A DNA stretch of 64,000 bases from Aquabacterium olei (GCF_003100395.1 NZ_CP029210.1:744001-808000), one strand, 5' to 3'. Numbered from the stretch's first letter, positions 1-9,207 are shown. Notes: generated by a model from the letters alone, not told the origin. Made by a program: numbers and translations.

Positions 1-197
1 AACCCGGTGGCTTCCATCCAGCGGTCTTCCTGGCCGAAGTGGTCGATCGTGTGGTCGATCAGAGTCTGCCAGCGGGCCAGCAGCGCGGCGTCATCGGCCG
101 CCTGCACTTCGGCAAGCAGGTCGACGAACTCGCGGTGCGTGTCGTCCATGACGGGCATGGCGAGGGACAGGGCATCGGACCAAACAAGGCTGGACAT
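1..197 (-). CDS. Bacteriohemerythrin, partial (C-terminus outside window)
   Basis: The first 65 residues of a hemerythrin-domain protein read leftward from an ATG at 197 and run off the window edge. The N-terminus has the family pattern of a Trp followed by MDDTHREF, which supplies an iron-ligand His at residue 21. A second cluster, HFGQED, carries His53 and Glu57 in the spacing of the H-F-x-x-E/D diiron motif. Bacteriohemerythrins bind O2 at a non-heme diiron centre in the cytoplasm and serve oxygen storage, delivery or sensing, sometimes next to motility functions. The gene is divergent from the PEP-CTERM gene. The missing C-terminus leaves open whether it is a single-domain protein. Confidence 0.82.
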   Translation of the reverse strand, partial: MSSLVWSDALSLAMPVMDDTHREFVDLLAEVQAADDAALLARWQTLIDHTIDHFGQEDRWMEATG

Positions 198-353
198 GAG
201 CGGCTTTCTCAGGGGGCGCGAGCAGACAGGCGCCGCGCTGGGAAAGGCAGCTTAACCAGGGGCCTCCTCCGCCGGCTTGCGGCAGCGCAAGGTCCGGCGC
301 TTTGGCGGTCCGGCCACGGACTTGAAACGGCTCGTCACACCTCGGCGCCACTC

Positions 354-377
354 TGCCCCCTCGGAGTGGGGGGGGCA
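354..377. other. G/C hairpin between divergent genes
   Basis: The arms TGCCCCC (354-360) and GGGGGCA (371-377) form a perfect 7-bp stem around a 10-nt loop. It lies in the 267-bp gap between the divergent hemerythrin and PEP-CTERM genes. No T-tract follows, so its role (operator, leader structure or chance) is unknown. I saw nothing else convincing in this gap. Confidence 0.3.
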
Positions 378-464
378 GGCTCGCGGAGCTTCCCCGTACT
401 TGACGTTTGTGTCTATTCTGACAAGTCTGTGACTTTTACACGATCCAAAGAGGAGGGTTTGTCC

Positions 465-1841
465 ATGAAGAACTTGAGCCATGCTGTCACGGCGTTGGCC
501 GTTGCCGCCTCGTTGCTCGCAGCCGGCCATGCCGCGCATGCGGGTGCACTGATCACCTATGGCAATACGACGCTGGGCGTCAATGACACGGGCGAGCTGA
601 ATTTCTCCGGCAACGGGCCGGGCGGGTTCGCCACCTATGGTGTCTACCGCGATGGGGTGGGCGATGCCATTTCCCCGGGTTGCTTCTGTGAAGGTTGGGG
701 CGTCTCCGTCGAGACGGCCGGCGGCAACTTCTCGACCTGGGCCAACCAGAGCAGCGGCTCGGGTGGGTTCGGCTCGGGCAACACCTTCGGCGCCACTGGC
801 TCGACAGCCACATCGCAGATCAACATGGCGGGCATCGGGGTCTCCGTGCGCCAGGCCTATGGTCCGTCGCTCGCTGCCGATGTCTTCCAGAACCAGGTGA
901 CCATCACCAACAACACCGGCTCCCGGATCGAGAGTCTGGTCTACCGCCGGGTGATGGACTGGGATGTGCCCCCGACACAGTTCTCCGAGTACGTCAGCCA
1001 CACCGGCGTCACCGCCAACCTGACGACGAACGGTGGCAACGTGCGCTACGCAAGCGACAACGGCTTTGCTTCATCGAATCCATCCTGGGCAGCCGGCTAC
1101 ATCGACGGCACCACGGTGAACACCGATTTCACGCGCTCCGGCCCCGACGACCATGGCTCGGTGTTCGACTTCGCCTTCGGCCCACTCGAAGCCGGTGCCA
1201 GCCGGATCTTCAACATCTACTACGGCAGTGCCGCCAATGAGGCTGCTGCGGTCTCCAAGCTCGCAGCGCTGGGGGCCAACCTGTACTCGCTGGGACAGCC
1301 CAGCGTGGCGGATCCGGGTGCTGCGGCCACCTTCCTGTTCGGCTTTGGCGGCGTGGGCGGTGTCGAGGTGGGCAGCAGTGAAAGCGTGCCCATCCTGCCG
1401 TTCATGCCGGCCGAAGGTCAGTTCGTCTTCGATGCGCCAGTCGCTCAGCGCTGGTACGACCCGCCTGTCGCCGAAGGCTTCGACATTGCCCTCGAAGGCG
1501 GCAGCACCTTCATCAGCGTGACGGCACCGAGCAGCTTCTCCGACATGATCATCCTGGCTGAGGATGGCACCGTGCTGGACGCGGACTTCGATGCCGGTGA
1601 GACCTTCACCTTCAGCGCGGGCATGCATGCCGCGTTCCGCATCCGTGGGCTGTCGCTGGATGTCGAATCGCCGGGGTTCGGCTCGGCGCTGCCGCTGCTC
1701 CTCGACTTCACCCCGGGTGCAACACGCATGACCTGGACGGCTGCACTGGCCACGCCGCCCGTGCCCGAGCCTGAAACCTACGCCCTGGCCCTGGCTGGGC
1801 TTCTGGCGGTCGCTGTGGCGCGTCGCCGTCGCGTCCACTGA
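465..1841 (+). CDS. PEP-CTERM sorting-domain surface protein
   Basis: This is a 458-residue exported protein of unknown function. It starts at the ATG at 465, which has a strong AGGAGG about 9 bases upstream; the longer open frame before it has no ribosome site. An N-terminal signal peptide has basic residues, a hydrophobic core near residues 8-22, then AHA. The last 26 residues hold the tripartite sorting signal: VPEPE, a hydrophobic helix, and a terminal RRRR run. PEP-CTERM proteins are recognised at the inner membrane by an exosortase and sent to the surface or matrix, usually in strains making exopolysaccharide. The middle is rich in Gly, Ser, Thr and Asn, as expected for an extracellular beta-structured protein. 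No exosortase gene is in the window. Confidence 0.88.
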   Translation: MKNLSHAVTALAVAASLLAAGHAAHAGALITYGNTTLGVNDTGELNFSGNGPGGFATYGVYRDGVGDAISPGCFCEGWGVSVETAGGNFSTWANQSSGSGGFGSGNTFGATGSTATSQINMAGIGVSVRQAYGPSLAADVFQNQVTITNNTGSRIESLVYRRVMDWDVPPTQFSEYVSHTGVTANLTTNGGNVRYASDNGFASSNPSWAAGYIDGTTVNTDFTRSGPDDHGSVFDFAFGPLEAGASRIFNIYYGSAANEAAAVSKLAALGANLYSLGQPSVADPGAAATFLFGFGGVGGVEVGSSESVPILPFMPAEGQFVFDAPVAQRWYDPPVAEGFDIALEGGSTFISVTAPSSFSDMIILAEDGTVLDADFDAGETFTFSAGMHAAFRIRGLSLDVESPGFGSALPLLLDFTPGATRMTWTAALATPPVPEPETYALALAGLLAVAVARRRRVH

Positions 1842-1848
1842 GCGCGCT

Positions 1849-1877
1849 CCCCTCGCGCGGCCTCGCCGCGCGAGGGG
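1849..1877. terminator. Hairpin between convergent PEP-CTERM gene and argH
   Basis: A perfect 12-bp stem (CCCCTCGCGCGG at 1849-1860 with its complement at 1866-1877) encloses a 5-nt loop. It lies 7 bases after the PEP-CTERM stop and 8 bases before the argH stop, so it can serve both converging genes. It lacks a clear T-tract on either side, so efficient intrinsic termination is not certain. Confidence 0.65.
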
Positions 1878-1885
1878 GTCTGGAT

Positions 1886-3283
1886 TCATCCCAGTCGCGC
1901 GCGGTGGCGTGCGACCTGGGCCCGCACCTGTTCCGGTGCGGTGCCGCCCAGGATGTTGCGGGCGTTGAGCGAGCCACGCAGGCTCAGTACCTCGTACACG
2001 TCCTGTTCGATCGCCGGGTTGTAGGCCTGGAGCTTGTCCAGCGGCAGTTCCGACAGGTCCACCCCGGCGGCAATCGCCTCCTTCACGGCATGGGCCACGA
2101 CTTCGTGGGCATCGCGGAAGGGCAGGCCCTTCTTCACCAGGTAGTCGGCCAGGTCGGTGGCGGTGGCGTAGCCTTTTTTCGCGGCGCGCTCCATGGCTTC
2201 CGGCTTGACGGTGATGCCAGCGGCCATCTCGGCGAAGATGCGCAGCGTGTCCTTCAAGGTGTCGACCGTGTCGAACAGGGGCTCCTTGTCTTCCTGATTG
2301 TCCTTGTTGTAAGCCAGCGGCTGGCCCTTCATCAGGGTGATCAGGCCCATCAGGTGGCCGACCACGCGACCGGTTTTGCCGCGCGCCAGTTCGGGCACGT
2401 CGGGGTTCTTCTTCTGCGGCATGATCGACGAGCCGGTGCAGAAGCGGTCAGCCAGGTCGATGAAGCCGAAGGACTGGCTCATCCACAGGATCAGCTCTTC
2501 CGACAGGCGCGATACGTGCACCATCAGCAGCGAGGCGGCCGCGGTGAATTCGATCGCGAAGTCCCGGTCGGAGACGCCGTCGAGGCTGTTCTGGCAGACG
2601 GCTTCGAAGCCCAGCGTGCGGGCCACGCGTTCGCGGTCGAGCGGGTAGCTGGTGCCGGCCAGGGCGGCCGAGCCCAGCGGCAGGCGGTTGACGCGCTTGC
2701 GCAGGTCGACCATGCGCTCGGCGTCGCGGGCGAACATTTCCACATAGGCCAGCAGGTGATGGCCGAAGGCCACGGGCTGGGCCACCTGCAGGTGCGTGAA
2801 GCCGGGCAGGATCACGTCGGCGTTCTGCTCGGCCACGTCCACCAGGGCCTTCTGCAATTCGGTGAGCAGCACGCCGATCTCGTCGATTTCGCCGCGCAGC
2901 CACAGGCGCACGTCGGTGGCCACCTGGTCATTGCGCGAGCGGCCGGTGTGCAGGCGCTTGCCGGCGTCGCCCACGAGCTGGGTCAGGCGCGCCTCGATGT
3001 TCAGGTGCACGTCTTCCAGGTCGAGCTTCCACTCGAAGGCGCCCGACTCGATCTCCTGGGTGATCTGGGCCATGCCCTTCTGGATGGCGGCCAGGTCGTC
3101 GGCCGAGATCAGGCCTTGCGCGGCCAGCATGTCCGCGTGGGCCAGCGAGCCCTGGATGTCGGCCGACCACAGGCGCTTGTCGAAAAACACGCTGGCGGTG
3201 TAGCGCTTGACCAGCTCGCTCATGGGCTCGGAAAACAGGGCCGACCAGGCCTGGGACTTCTTGTCGAGTTGGTTGGTGCTCAT
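1886..3283 (-). CDS. argH: Argininosuccinate lyase
   Basis: ArgH splits argininosuccinate into arginine and fumarate, the last step of arginine synthesis, in the cytoplasm. The product is 465 residues, close to the 457 of E. coli ArgH. The superfamily signature [12 protein letters not shown] is present and includes the flexible catalytic-serine loop; the N-terminal HTGRSRNDQ stretch is also typical. The start was set at MSTNQLDKK (ATG at 3283) because the upstream extension is not ArgH-like and runs into the divergent kinase gene, whose start is only 43 bases away. Synteny with an AlgZ/AlgR-type pair matches that seen near argH in Pseudomonas. Confidence 0.97.
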   Translation of the reverse strand: MSTNQLDKKSQAWSALFSEPMSELVKRYTASVFFDKRLWSADIQGSLAHADMLAAQGLISADDLAAIQKGMAQITQEIESGAFEWKLDLEDVHLNIEARLTQLVGDAGKRLHTGRSRNDQVATDVRLWLRGEIDEIGVLLTELQKALVDVAEQNADVILPGFTHLQVAQPVAFGHHLLAYVEMFARDAERMVDLRKRVNRLPLGSAALAGTSYPLDRERVARTLGFEAVCQNSLDGVSDRDFAIEFTAAASLLMVHVSRLSEELILWMSQSFGFIDLADRFCTGSSIMPQKKNPDVPELARGKTGRVVGHLMGLITLMKGQPLAYNKDNQEDKEPLFDTVDTLKDTLRIFAEMAAGITVKPEAMERAAKKGYATATDLADYLVKKGLPFRDAHEVVAHAVKEAIAAGVDLSELPLDKLQAYNPAIEQDVYEVLSLRGSLNARNILGGTAPEQVRAQVARHRARLG

Positions 3284-3326
3284 GGGGCGTGATCCGGACG
3301 CGCGCTTCGCGCAAAATGTGCAAACC

Positions 3327-4487
3327 ATGGATTCTACGGAGCATGCCGCCCCCGGCGCCAGCGCGGCGGGCGAGCCACCGGCCTGGGCGGTGTCCACGCA
3401 GTTCGCGCTGACGCAGTTCGGGTCGACCGAGACGGCCCCGCGGCCGCAACCCCCGTCGCCCTTCGACGTCTGTCACGTCGGGGTGGTGCTGCGCGTGGTG
3501 CTGGGCGTGCAGCTGGTGGTGGCGCTGGGCACATCCTTCGGTTCCACCAGCCTGCCGGACGCGCTCAATCGCTGGATGCAGGGGTCGGTGGTGGCGCTGC
3601 CGGGCAGCCTGCTGTGGCTGGTGGTGGCCTGTGCGAGTCGGCGCTGGCTGGACCAGCGCAGCGAACCGGTGCAGTGGCTGGTGGCCGGGTCATTGGGGGC
3701 CGTCAGCGGGCTGGTGGGGGCCGCGCAAGGGCTTTGGCTGGACTGGTTGCTGGGTGTGCCCCGAACGCTGGTGTGGTCTCTGCTGCCTGCCATGGGTACA
3801 GGGGCGGCGCTGGCCTGTGCGGGGCTGGCGTGGTTGCGGCACCGCAGCCGCAGCGAGTTGCCCGCGCATGCGGCAGCCCGCCTGGCGGAGTTGCAGGCGC
3901 GCATCCGGCCGCATTTCCTGTTCAACACGCTCAACACGGCGATCGCGCTGGTACAGATCGACCCTCAGCGGGCCGAGTCGGTGCTGGAAGACCTGGCCGA
4001 GCTGTTTCGCCAGGCACTCGTGTCGCCCACGATGCGTTCGACGCTGCGGGACGAGGTGGATCTCGCCCGCCGCTACCTGAGCATCGAGCAGTTGCGGTTC
4101 GGCGACCGCATGACGGTGCGCTGGGAGCTGGACGAGGCCGCAGCCGAGGCCGAATTGCCGGCGCTCATCCTGCAACCGCTGGTGGAGAACGCCGTGCGCC
4201 ATGGCGTCGAGCCGGCGCCTGAGCCCGGCTGGATCGTGGTGCGCAGCCAGGTGCAGGCGGGCCGCGTGGTGCTCACCGTGCGCAACTCCGTGCCCGCTGC
4301 GCTGACCGTGCCCGGGGTGGCACGGCCGGGGCACGGCATGGCCTTGCGCAACGTGCGGCAGCGCCTCAAGCTGATGCACGATGTCGAAGCCGAGTTCGAG
4401 GCCGGCCTGCAGCGCGGTGATGGCGACCGCCAACCCGGTGTCTATGTGGTTCGCCTCAGCGTGCCGCTTCGGCGCACGCGCCCGTGA
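3327..4487 (+). CDS. LytS/AlgZ-type membrane sensor histidine kinase
   Basis: A 386-residue sensor kinase that probably phosphorylates the LytTR regulator encoded immediately downstream. Four hydrophobic segments lie roughly between residues 50 and 175. They are followed by a His_kinase (PF06580-type) box, [14 protein letters not shown], with the phospho-acceptor His near residue 196. A HATPase domain follows, with an N-box (ENAVRHG) and a glycine-rich GHGMALRNV. This arrangement is that of AlgZ/FimS and LytS. The start at ATG 3327 gives a short Pro/Ala-rich cytoplasmic lead before the first membrane segment. No periplasmic sensor domain is evident, so the stimulus cannot be guessed. The position next to argH matches fimS/algZ in pseudomonads. 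Confidence 0.9.
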   Translation: MDSTEHAAPGASAAGEPPAWAVSTQFALTQFGSTETAPRPQPPSPFDVCHVGVVLRVVLGVQLVVALGTSFGSTSLPDALNRWMQGSVVALPGSLLWLVVACASRRWLDQRSEPVQWLVAGSLGAVSGLVGAAQGLWLDWLLGVPRTLVWSLLPAMGTGAALACAGLAWLRHRSRSELPAHAAARLAELQARIRPHFLFNTLNTAIALVQIDPQRAESVLEDLAELFRQALVSPTMRSTLRDEVDLARRYLSIEQLRFGDRMTVRWELDEAAAEAELPALILQPLVENAVRHGVEPAPEPGWIVVRSQVQAGRVVLTVRNSVPAALTVPGVARPGHGMALRNVRQRLKLMHDVEAEFEAGLQRGDGDRQPGVYVVRLSVPLRRTRP

Positions 4488-4510
4488 TCCGGTCAGATTC
4501 CCTTGTCACC

Positions 4511-5293
4511 ATGAGTCAGGACACCTTTCCCTTGCGCATCGCCCTGGTCGACGACGAGCCGCTGGCGCGCATGCGCATTCGCGCGTTGGTCGGGCAGAGT
4601 GGCCAGGCGGCCGAGGTGGCTGCCGAGTTCGGCGAGCCCGTCACGGCCCTGATGTGGCTGCAGGAGCAGGACGATCAGGGCACGCCGGTCGACCTGGTGC
4701 TGCTCGACATCCAGATGCCCGGGCTGGACGGCATGACGCTGGCGGCGCGGCTGCGGCATCTGCGGCAGCCGCCGGCGGTGGTGTTCGTGACGGCCCACGC
4801 CGAGCACGCGCTGCGGGCGTTCGACCTGGCGGCGGTGGACTACCTCACCAAGCCCGTGCGTCTGGATCGTCTCACCGCGTCGCTGCAGCGGGTGCGCGCA
4901 CTGCGACCGCCCACGCCGCCGCGCGAGGCCGGGGCGATGGAGGATGGCGAGGTGTTCGTCGTGCAGGATCGCGGGCGCGTGGTGCGCATTCCGCTCGCCG
5001 ACATCCTGTACTTCAAGGCCGAGCAGAAGCTCGTGGTGTTGCGCACCTTGCATGACAGCCACACGCTGGCCGAGTCGCTGACCGAACTGGAGGCCCAGGT
5101 GGGTGAGCGGTTCATCCGCGTCCACCGCAATGCACTGGTGGCGCGCCAGGCGATGCGCGCGCTGGAGCGTCGCCCTGACGAGGAAGAGGGCGGTGAAGGC
5201 TGGGCCGTGCAGGTGCGCCCGACGATGGAGTGGCTGGCGGTGTCGCGGCGGCAGGTGAGTGCCGTGCGGGATGCGATGGCGATGCAGACTTGA
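4511..5293 (+). CDS. LytTR-family DNA-binding response regulator (AlgR-like)
   Basis: A 260-residue regulator with an N-terminal receiver domain and a C-terminal LytTR DNA-binding domain. The acidic pocket is Asp14/Asp15, the phospho-acceptor is Asp66 in LLDIQMPG, and Lys is present in YLTKP. The LytTR part begins near residue 145 and includes the typical YFKAEQKL and FIRVHRNALV stretches. It is the partner of the upstream kinase. The ATG at 4511 gives the usual short lead; a GTG at 4484, overlapping the kinase stop, would add 9 residues and is a real alternative. In Pseudomonas AlgR controls alginate, type IV pili and virulence genes; the targets here are unknown. The hemC gene that often follows algR is absent. 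Confidence 0.9.
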   Translation: MSQDTFPLRIALVDDEPLARMRIRALVGQSGQAAEVAAEFGEPVTALMWLQEQDDQGTPVDLVLLDIQMPGLDGMTLAARLRHLRQPPAVVFVTAHAEHALRAFDLAAVDYLTKPVRLDRLTASLQRVRALRPPTPPREAGAMEDGEVFVVQDRGRVVRIPLADILYFKAEQKLVVLRTLHDSHTLAESLTELEAQVGERFIRVHRNALVARQAMRALERRPDEEEGGEGWAVQVRPTMEWLAVSRRQVSAVRDAMAMQT

Positions 5294-5311
5294 GCAAGCC
5301 CTGAAAAGCAG

Positions 5312-5333
5312 AAGGCCACCCGAAGGTGGCCTT
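5312..5333. terminator. Bidirectional terminator hairpin
   Basis: AAGGCCACC (5312-5320), a CGAA tetraloop and GGTGGCCTT (5325-5333) form a perfect 9-bp stem. It lies between the convergent LytTR regulator gene and cheZ. The stem has A residues on its left and T residues on its right, so it can act on both strands. Confidence 0.75.
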
Positions 5334-5357
5334 GTCGCATGGCGCCGGGGTTCGGGG

Positions 5358-6002
5358 TCAGAAGCCCAGGCTGGCCAGCAGGTCGTCGACCTCGCTCTGG
5401 TTGGCGACCACGTCGGTGCGGCCTTCGGGGTTGACCACGGGGCCTTCGAGCTTGGGCTCCAGATGCGCCGTCAGGGCCGCTTCGACCTTGTGGGCCTGCT
5501 CGGGGGGCGCAGCCTGCACCAGCAGCTTGACCAGTTGGGCCTCGAGGTCGGAGGCGAGGCGCACCACCTTGGCCACGACCTGACCCGTCAGGTCATGGAA
5601 GTCCTGCGCCATCATGATGTCGGTCAGGTGGCCGTCGACCCGGTGCGTCACCTTCTCGACGTCCTGCACGAAGTTGAACACCGCGCCGCTCGCCACGGCC
5701 TTGACCGGGTCGGCTGTGATCAGCGAGGCCAGCTTGCGCGTCTCGTTGGCGATGTGCTCCTGGTCCGCCTTGGCGGTGTCGACCAGGTTGAGCACCTTCT
5801 CGGCGGCCTCGGCCGTCTTGTTGGCGATGTAGTTCAGCCGGCTGCGGGCGTCGGGCAGATCGTCGACGTTGTTCTTCAGCCCCGGCAGGACCCCCAGCAT
5901 GTTCATCGTGTCGTGCAACTGGCGGGTCAGCGTGCCCAGTTGCTGGAAGATCTCCGGCGAGGCCGCCGGCATCTGCATGTTGTCTGGCAGGTCCACTTTC
6001 AT
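5358..6002 (-). CDS. cheZ: CheY-P phosphatase CheZ
   Basis: CheZ removes phosphate from CheY-P and so resets the flagellar switch. The 214-residue protein is largely helical and carries the conserved MAQDFHDLTGQ patch. In it Asp137 and Gln141 match the E. coli catalytic region, where Gln147 orients the attacking water. The C-terminus ends DDLLASLGF, the amphipathic tail that tethers CheY. It is the last gene of the leftward motA-motB-cheY-cheZ run, 18 bases after cheY. CheZ occurs in beta- and gammaproteobacteria with E. coli-style chemotaxis. No cheA, cheW, cheR or cheB lies beside it. Confidence 0.96.
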   Translation of the reverse strand: MKVDLPDNMQMPAASPEIFQQLGTLTRQLHDTMNMLGVLPGLKNNVDDLPDARSRLNYIANKTAEAAEKVLNLVDTAKADQEHIANETRKLASLITADPVKAVASGAVFNFVQDVEKVTHRVDGHLTDIMMAQDFHDLTGQVVAKVVRLASDLEAQLVKLLVQAAPPEQAHKVEAALTAHLEPKLEGPVVNPEGRTDVVANQSEVDDLLASLGF

Positions 6003-6020
6003 CGTCGGCTCCCTTGTTGC

Positions 6021-6419
6021 TCAGGCCGTGGTGGCGAGCTTTTGCATGATCTTTTGTACTTTTTCTTCCAGCGTCGCCTTGGTGAAGGGCTTGACGATGT
6101 AACCCGCAGCACCCGATTGGGCCGCCAGCACGATGTCTTCCTTCTTCGCTTCGGCGGTCACCATCAGCACGGGCAGGTGCTTGAGGCCGTCGTCGGCCTT
6201 GATCGCCTTGAGCAACTCGAAGCCGTTCATGTTCGGCATGTTGATGTCGCTGACGACAAAGTCGAAGCGACCGTTCTTCAGCATGTTGAGTGCGACCGCA
6301 CCGTCCTCGGCTTCTTCGGCGTTGATGTAGCCGATCTCCTTGAGGAGGCCTCGCACGATCCGTCGCATCGTGGAGAAGTCGTCCACGATCAGGAATTTCA
6401 TGTCAGCGGGTTGGCTCAT
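6021..6419 (-). CDS. cheY: Chemotaxis response regulator CheY
   Basis: CheY is a single-domain receiver that, when phosphorylated by CheA, binds the flagellar switch to change rotation. All key residues are visible in the 132-residue product: Asp13/Asp14 for Mg binding, phospho-acceptor Asp58 in SDINMPNM, Thr88 in VTAEA, and Lys110 in YIVKPF. The gene sits between motB and cheZ on the same strand with short gaps, and is probably cotranscribed with them. Close spacing with cheZ matches their opposing functions. Confidence 0.97.
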   Translation of the reverse strand: MSQPADMKFLIVDDFSTMRRIVRGLLKEIGYINAEEAEDGAVALNMLKNGRFDFVVSDINMPNMNGFELLKAIKADDGLKHLPVLMVTAEAKKEDIVLAAQSGAAGYIVKPFTKATLEEKVQKIMQKLATTA

Positions 6420-6470
6420 GGGGTCGTCCTTGGGTCTGGTGCCGGCGTGGCCGCCGGGCTCATTGCAGGC

Positions 6471-7436
6471 TTATCGGCCTGTGAGGTCGGGTCTTGAGGG
6501 GCGGATGTCCGACTCGGGCGGGGCGGGGGGCGCCTCATCGTCCTCGGCCGTGACCGATTCGGCACGTGCGGCGCCAAAGAACCGGTCTTCGGCTTCGCGG
6601 TTCATCACGATGATGCTGATGCGGCGGTTCAGCGGGCTCTCCGGGCTGTCCTTTTCGTACAGCATGCTGGCGGCCAGACCCTGCACGCGCAGCACCTTGG
6701 TGCCGCTCAGGCCGCCCACGATCAGCTCGCGCCGCGAGGCGTTGGCCCGGTCGGCCGACAGCTCCCAGTTGCTGTAGCCGCGCTCGCCGCCGCTGAAGGG
6801 TTTGGCGTCGGTGTGGCCCTCGATGGTCAGCCGGTTGGGCACCTCGTCCAGCACCCCGCCGATGGCGCGCAGGATGTCGCGCATATACCCCTGCACGTCG
6901 CTGGAGCCGCTGTCGAACATCGCGCGGTTCTGGTCGTCCACGATCTGGATGCGCAGGCCCTCGGCCGTCAGGTCCAGCCGGATCTGGCTCTGGTACTTGG
7001 CCAGGCGGTCGTCGTTGGCAATCACCTCCTCGACCTTCTGCTTGAGCACGCGCAGGCGCTCGGTCTCGGCACGCGCCTGCTCGGCGCGGATGGCGCGGCG
7101 GCGGCGCTTTTCCTCGGCCGCGTCCGAGCTGCCCTTCTTGACCTGGCCCACGGTTTCGCTGAGGTTGTTGCCGCCACCCTTGACGATCGACGTGGCATCG
7201 CCCGCACCGCTGCCGCCGAAGAAGGCCACCTTCAACGGGCTGTTGAAGTAGTCCGCAATGCCCTTCTTGTCACCCTCGGTGGTCGAGCCCAGCAGCCACA
7301 TCAGCAGGAAGAAGGCCATCATGGCGGTCACGAAGTCGGCATAGGCGATCTTCCAGGCGCCACCATGGGCGGCATGGCCGCCCTTCTTGATGCGCTTGAT
7401 GATGATCGGCTGGACCTTCTTGGAATCACCGGCCAT
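6471..7436 (-). CDS. motB: Flagellar stator protein MotB
   Basis: MotB forms the proton-conducting stator with MotA and anchors it to peptidoglycan. The 321-residue protein starts with a basic cytoplasmic tail (IIIKRIKKGG). A single membrane helix near residues 33-54 follows and contains the essential proton-carrying Asp34 in AYADFVTAMM. The C-terminal half is an OmpA-like peptidoglycan-binding domain with IEGHTDAKPF and NWELSADRA. The stop is followed within 52 bases by cheY, and motA lies 42 bases upstream, so the set reads as one operon. A Pro/Ala/Glu-rich tail of about 30 residues follows the OmpA domain. Confidence 0.97.
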   Translation of the reverse strand: MAGDSKKVQPIIIKRIKKGGHAAHGGAWKIAYADFVTAMMAFFLLMWLLGSTTEGDKKGIADYFNSPLKVAFFGGSGAGDATSIVKGGGNNLSETVGQVKKGSSDAAEEKRRRRAIRAEQARAETERLRVLKQKVEEVIANDDRLAKYQSQIRLDLTAEGLRIQIVDDQNRAMFDSGSSDVQGYMRDILRAIGGVLDEVPNRLTIEGHTDAKPFSGGERGYSNWELSADRANASRRELIVGGLSGTKVLRVQGLAASMLYEKDSPESPLNRRISIIVMNREAEDRFFGAARAESVTAEDDEAPPAPPESDIRPSRPDLTGR

Positions 7437-7478
7437 GGTGTGCTTTCAGCGTGTGCGGGGCAGGCAGCGTGATCGGGA

Positions 7479-8336
7479 TCACTTCTTCTTCACGTGTGTT
7501 TCGAGTTCGACGAAGGTGGGGCGCTCGGTCGAGTACAGCACCTTGCGGCCGAACTCGATGGCCACCTGGGGCGCGTAGCCCTGCATCGAGGCCAGCAGCA
7601 CGGTCTTGACCACCTGGAATTCCTTGGTGCCTTCGTCGAGCTTCTGCTCCATCAGACCGCCCAGGGGCTCCACCACGCCGTAGGCCAGCAGAATCCCCAG
7701 GAAGGTGCCGACCAGCGCGGATCCGATCATGCCGCCCAGCACGGCCGGCGGCTGGCCCACCGAGCCCATGGTGTTCACCACCCCCAGCACGGCGGCCACG
7801 ATGCCGAAGGCCGGCAGCGCACCGGCCAGACGCGCCACCGCCGCGCAGGCCGCGTGGCCCTCGTGGTGGTGGGTGTCGATCTCGTTGTCCATCAGGGTCT
7901 CGATCTCGTGGGCGTTCAGGTTGCCCGAGACCATCATGCGCAGGTAGTCGGTCACGAACTCGATCACGTGGTGGTCGTGGCCCACGGTGGGGTACTTGCC
8001 GAACAGCGCGGAGTTGTGCGGGTCCTCGACGTCCTTTTCAATGGACATCAGGCCTTCCTTGCGGATCTTCTGGAGGACCTCATAGAGCATCGCCATGAGC
8101 TCCATGTAGCGGTCCTTGGTGTACTTCGAGCCCTTGAACAGCGGGCCGAACTGCCCGAGCACGGCTTTCACGGTCTTGGGCTGGTTGTTCACCAGGAACG
8201 CGCCCAGAGCGCCCCCGGCGATGGCCATCATTTCGGTGGGCAGGGCGTGAATGATCACACTCATGTTCCCGCCGTGAATGATGTAGGCGCCGAAGATGCA
8301 GCCCAGGCAGACGATGTATCCGATCGCGACGAACAT
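7479..8336 (-). CDS. motA: Flagellar stator protein MotA
   Basis: MotA is the inner-membrane stator subunit that pairs with MotB and turns proton flow into torque on FliG. The 285-residue product has the four expected hydrophobic segments: two near the N-terminus (residues 1-50) and two near residues 170-215. A long cytoplasmic loop between them carries the charged residues that contact the rotor. Length and layout match E. coli MotA (295 residues). It is the first gene after the flhDC terminator at 8475-8502, so its promoter must lie in the 138 bases between that hairpin and the ATG. I could not recognise a convincing sigma-28 or FlhDC site there. Confidence 0.96.
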   Translation of the reverse strand: MFVAIGYIVCLGCIFGAYIIHGGNMSVIIHALPTEMMAIAGGALGAFLVNNQPKTVKAVLGQFGPLFKGSKYTKDRYMELMAMLYEVLQKIRKEGLMSIEKDVEDPHNSALFGKYPTVGHDHHVIEFVTDYLRMMVSGNLNAHEIETLMDNEIDTHHHEGHAACAAVARLAGALPAFGIVAAVLGVVNTMGSVGQPPAVLGGMIGSALVGTFLGILLAYGVVEPLGGLMEQKLDEGTKEFQVVKTVLLASMQGYAPQVAIEFGRKVLYSTERPTFVELETHVKKK

Positions 8337-8474
8337 GGTGGTGGGTCAGGTACTGATCATGTCGGCATCTTCAGTCAGCAGGGTGGCGGCCGATGCCGGG
8401 AACAGCGCCGCACTCCCGCTGCTTATCCCGCTCAGGTTTCACCTGGTGGCAAGCGCACCGCGTTTGCACCAAGC

Positions 8475-8502
8475 AAAAAGGCGGGCCCGAAGCGGGCCCG
8501 CC
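8475..8502 (-). terminator. Strong intrinsic terminator after flhDC
   Basis: On the minus strand a perfect 10-bp G/C stem (8480-8489 pairing with 8493-8502, loop of 3) is followed directly by five T residues (8479-8475). This is a textbook Rho-independent terminator. It lies 122 bases beyond the flhC stop and 138 bases before the motA start. It therefore separates the flhDC transcript from motAB-cheYZ although all point the same way. Confidence 0.85.
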
Positions 8503-8624
8503 AAGAGCACGTCCGTCCTCGGTCGTGCCCAGAGGAGACAAGCAAAGCGCGATTCGCTGTCGAACCGCCTGGGTGGTTATCGGCGCGTGGACGGCAGACT
8601 TGAGGCCTGGCCGCCCCGGGCAGG

Positions 8625-9161
8625 TCAGTGCAACTGGATGCCGCCCACGGCCTTGCCCTTGCCGGCGCGCGCCGGCGGGTTGCACAGGCCGCACACGAAG
8701 TGGCGGGCCATCTCGTGGGGATGCGTGACAAAGTGCCCACCGCATTGGGTGCAACGCGTCAGGCTCAGCATGCCGGTGTCGATGAATTTGACCAGGCGCC
8801 ATGCGCGGGTCACCGACAGCAGCGGCTCCAGGCCCTGCACCTCGGTCTGCTCCAGGTAGAGCTGGTAGGCCTTGATGATGGCGTCGATGTCATCGATCTC
8901 GGCGGCCTTGTTCAGGTATTCGTGGATGTTCAGGAACAGGCTGGCGTGGATGTTGGGCTGCCAGGTCATGAACCAGTCGGTCGAGAAGGGCAGTTGCCCC
9001 TTCGAGGGGGACTTGCCCGCCACTTCCTTGTACAGCCGCAACAGGCGCTCGTACGACATGTCGGTTTCCGATTCCAGCACCTGCAGGCGGGCACCCAGTT
9101 TGATGAGGGTGACGGCCCGTTCGATCTGCTTGGCTTCGGTCAGCAGGCTCTTGTTGCGCAT
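8625..9161 (-). CDS. flhC: Flagellar master regulator subunit FlhC
   Basis: FlhC joins FlhD in the FlhD4C2 activator that switches on class II flagellar genes. The 178-residue product has the family N-terminus (MRNKSLLTEAKQIERAV). A C-terminal zinc-binding set of four cysteines is present: C-x2-C in CTQCGGHF and C-x2-C in CGLCNPPA. The Lys/Gly/Gln-rich tail after the last Cys is normal. It follows flhD with a 46-base gap and is cotranscribed with it. A strong terminator lies 122 bases downstream. Confidence 0.96.
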   Translation of the reverse strand: MRNKSLLTEAKQIERAVTLIKLGARLQVLESETDMSYERLLRLYKEVAGKSPSKGQLPFSTDWFMTWQPNIHASLFLNIHEYLNKAAEIDDIDAIIKAYQLYLEQTEVQGLEPLLSVTRAWRLVKFIDTGMLSLTRCTQCGGHFVTHPHEMARHFVCGLCNPPARAGKGKAVGGIQLH

Positions 9162-9207
9162 GGCGGTTCCTTGCAGGCGGTGGGCGGGTGACGATGGGGG
9201 CCGAATC

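Noticed and set aside
8337..8474. A possible sigma-28 or FlhDC promoter before motA.
   Set aside because: No match to TAAA-N15-GCCGATAA or to the FlhDC box was good enough; GGGATAAG alone is not convincing.
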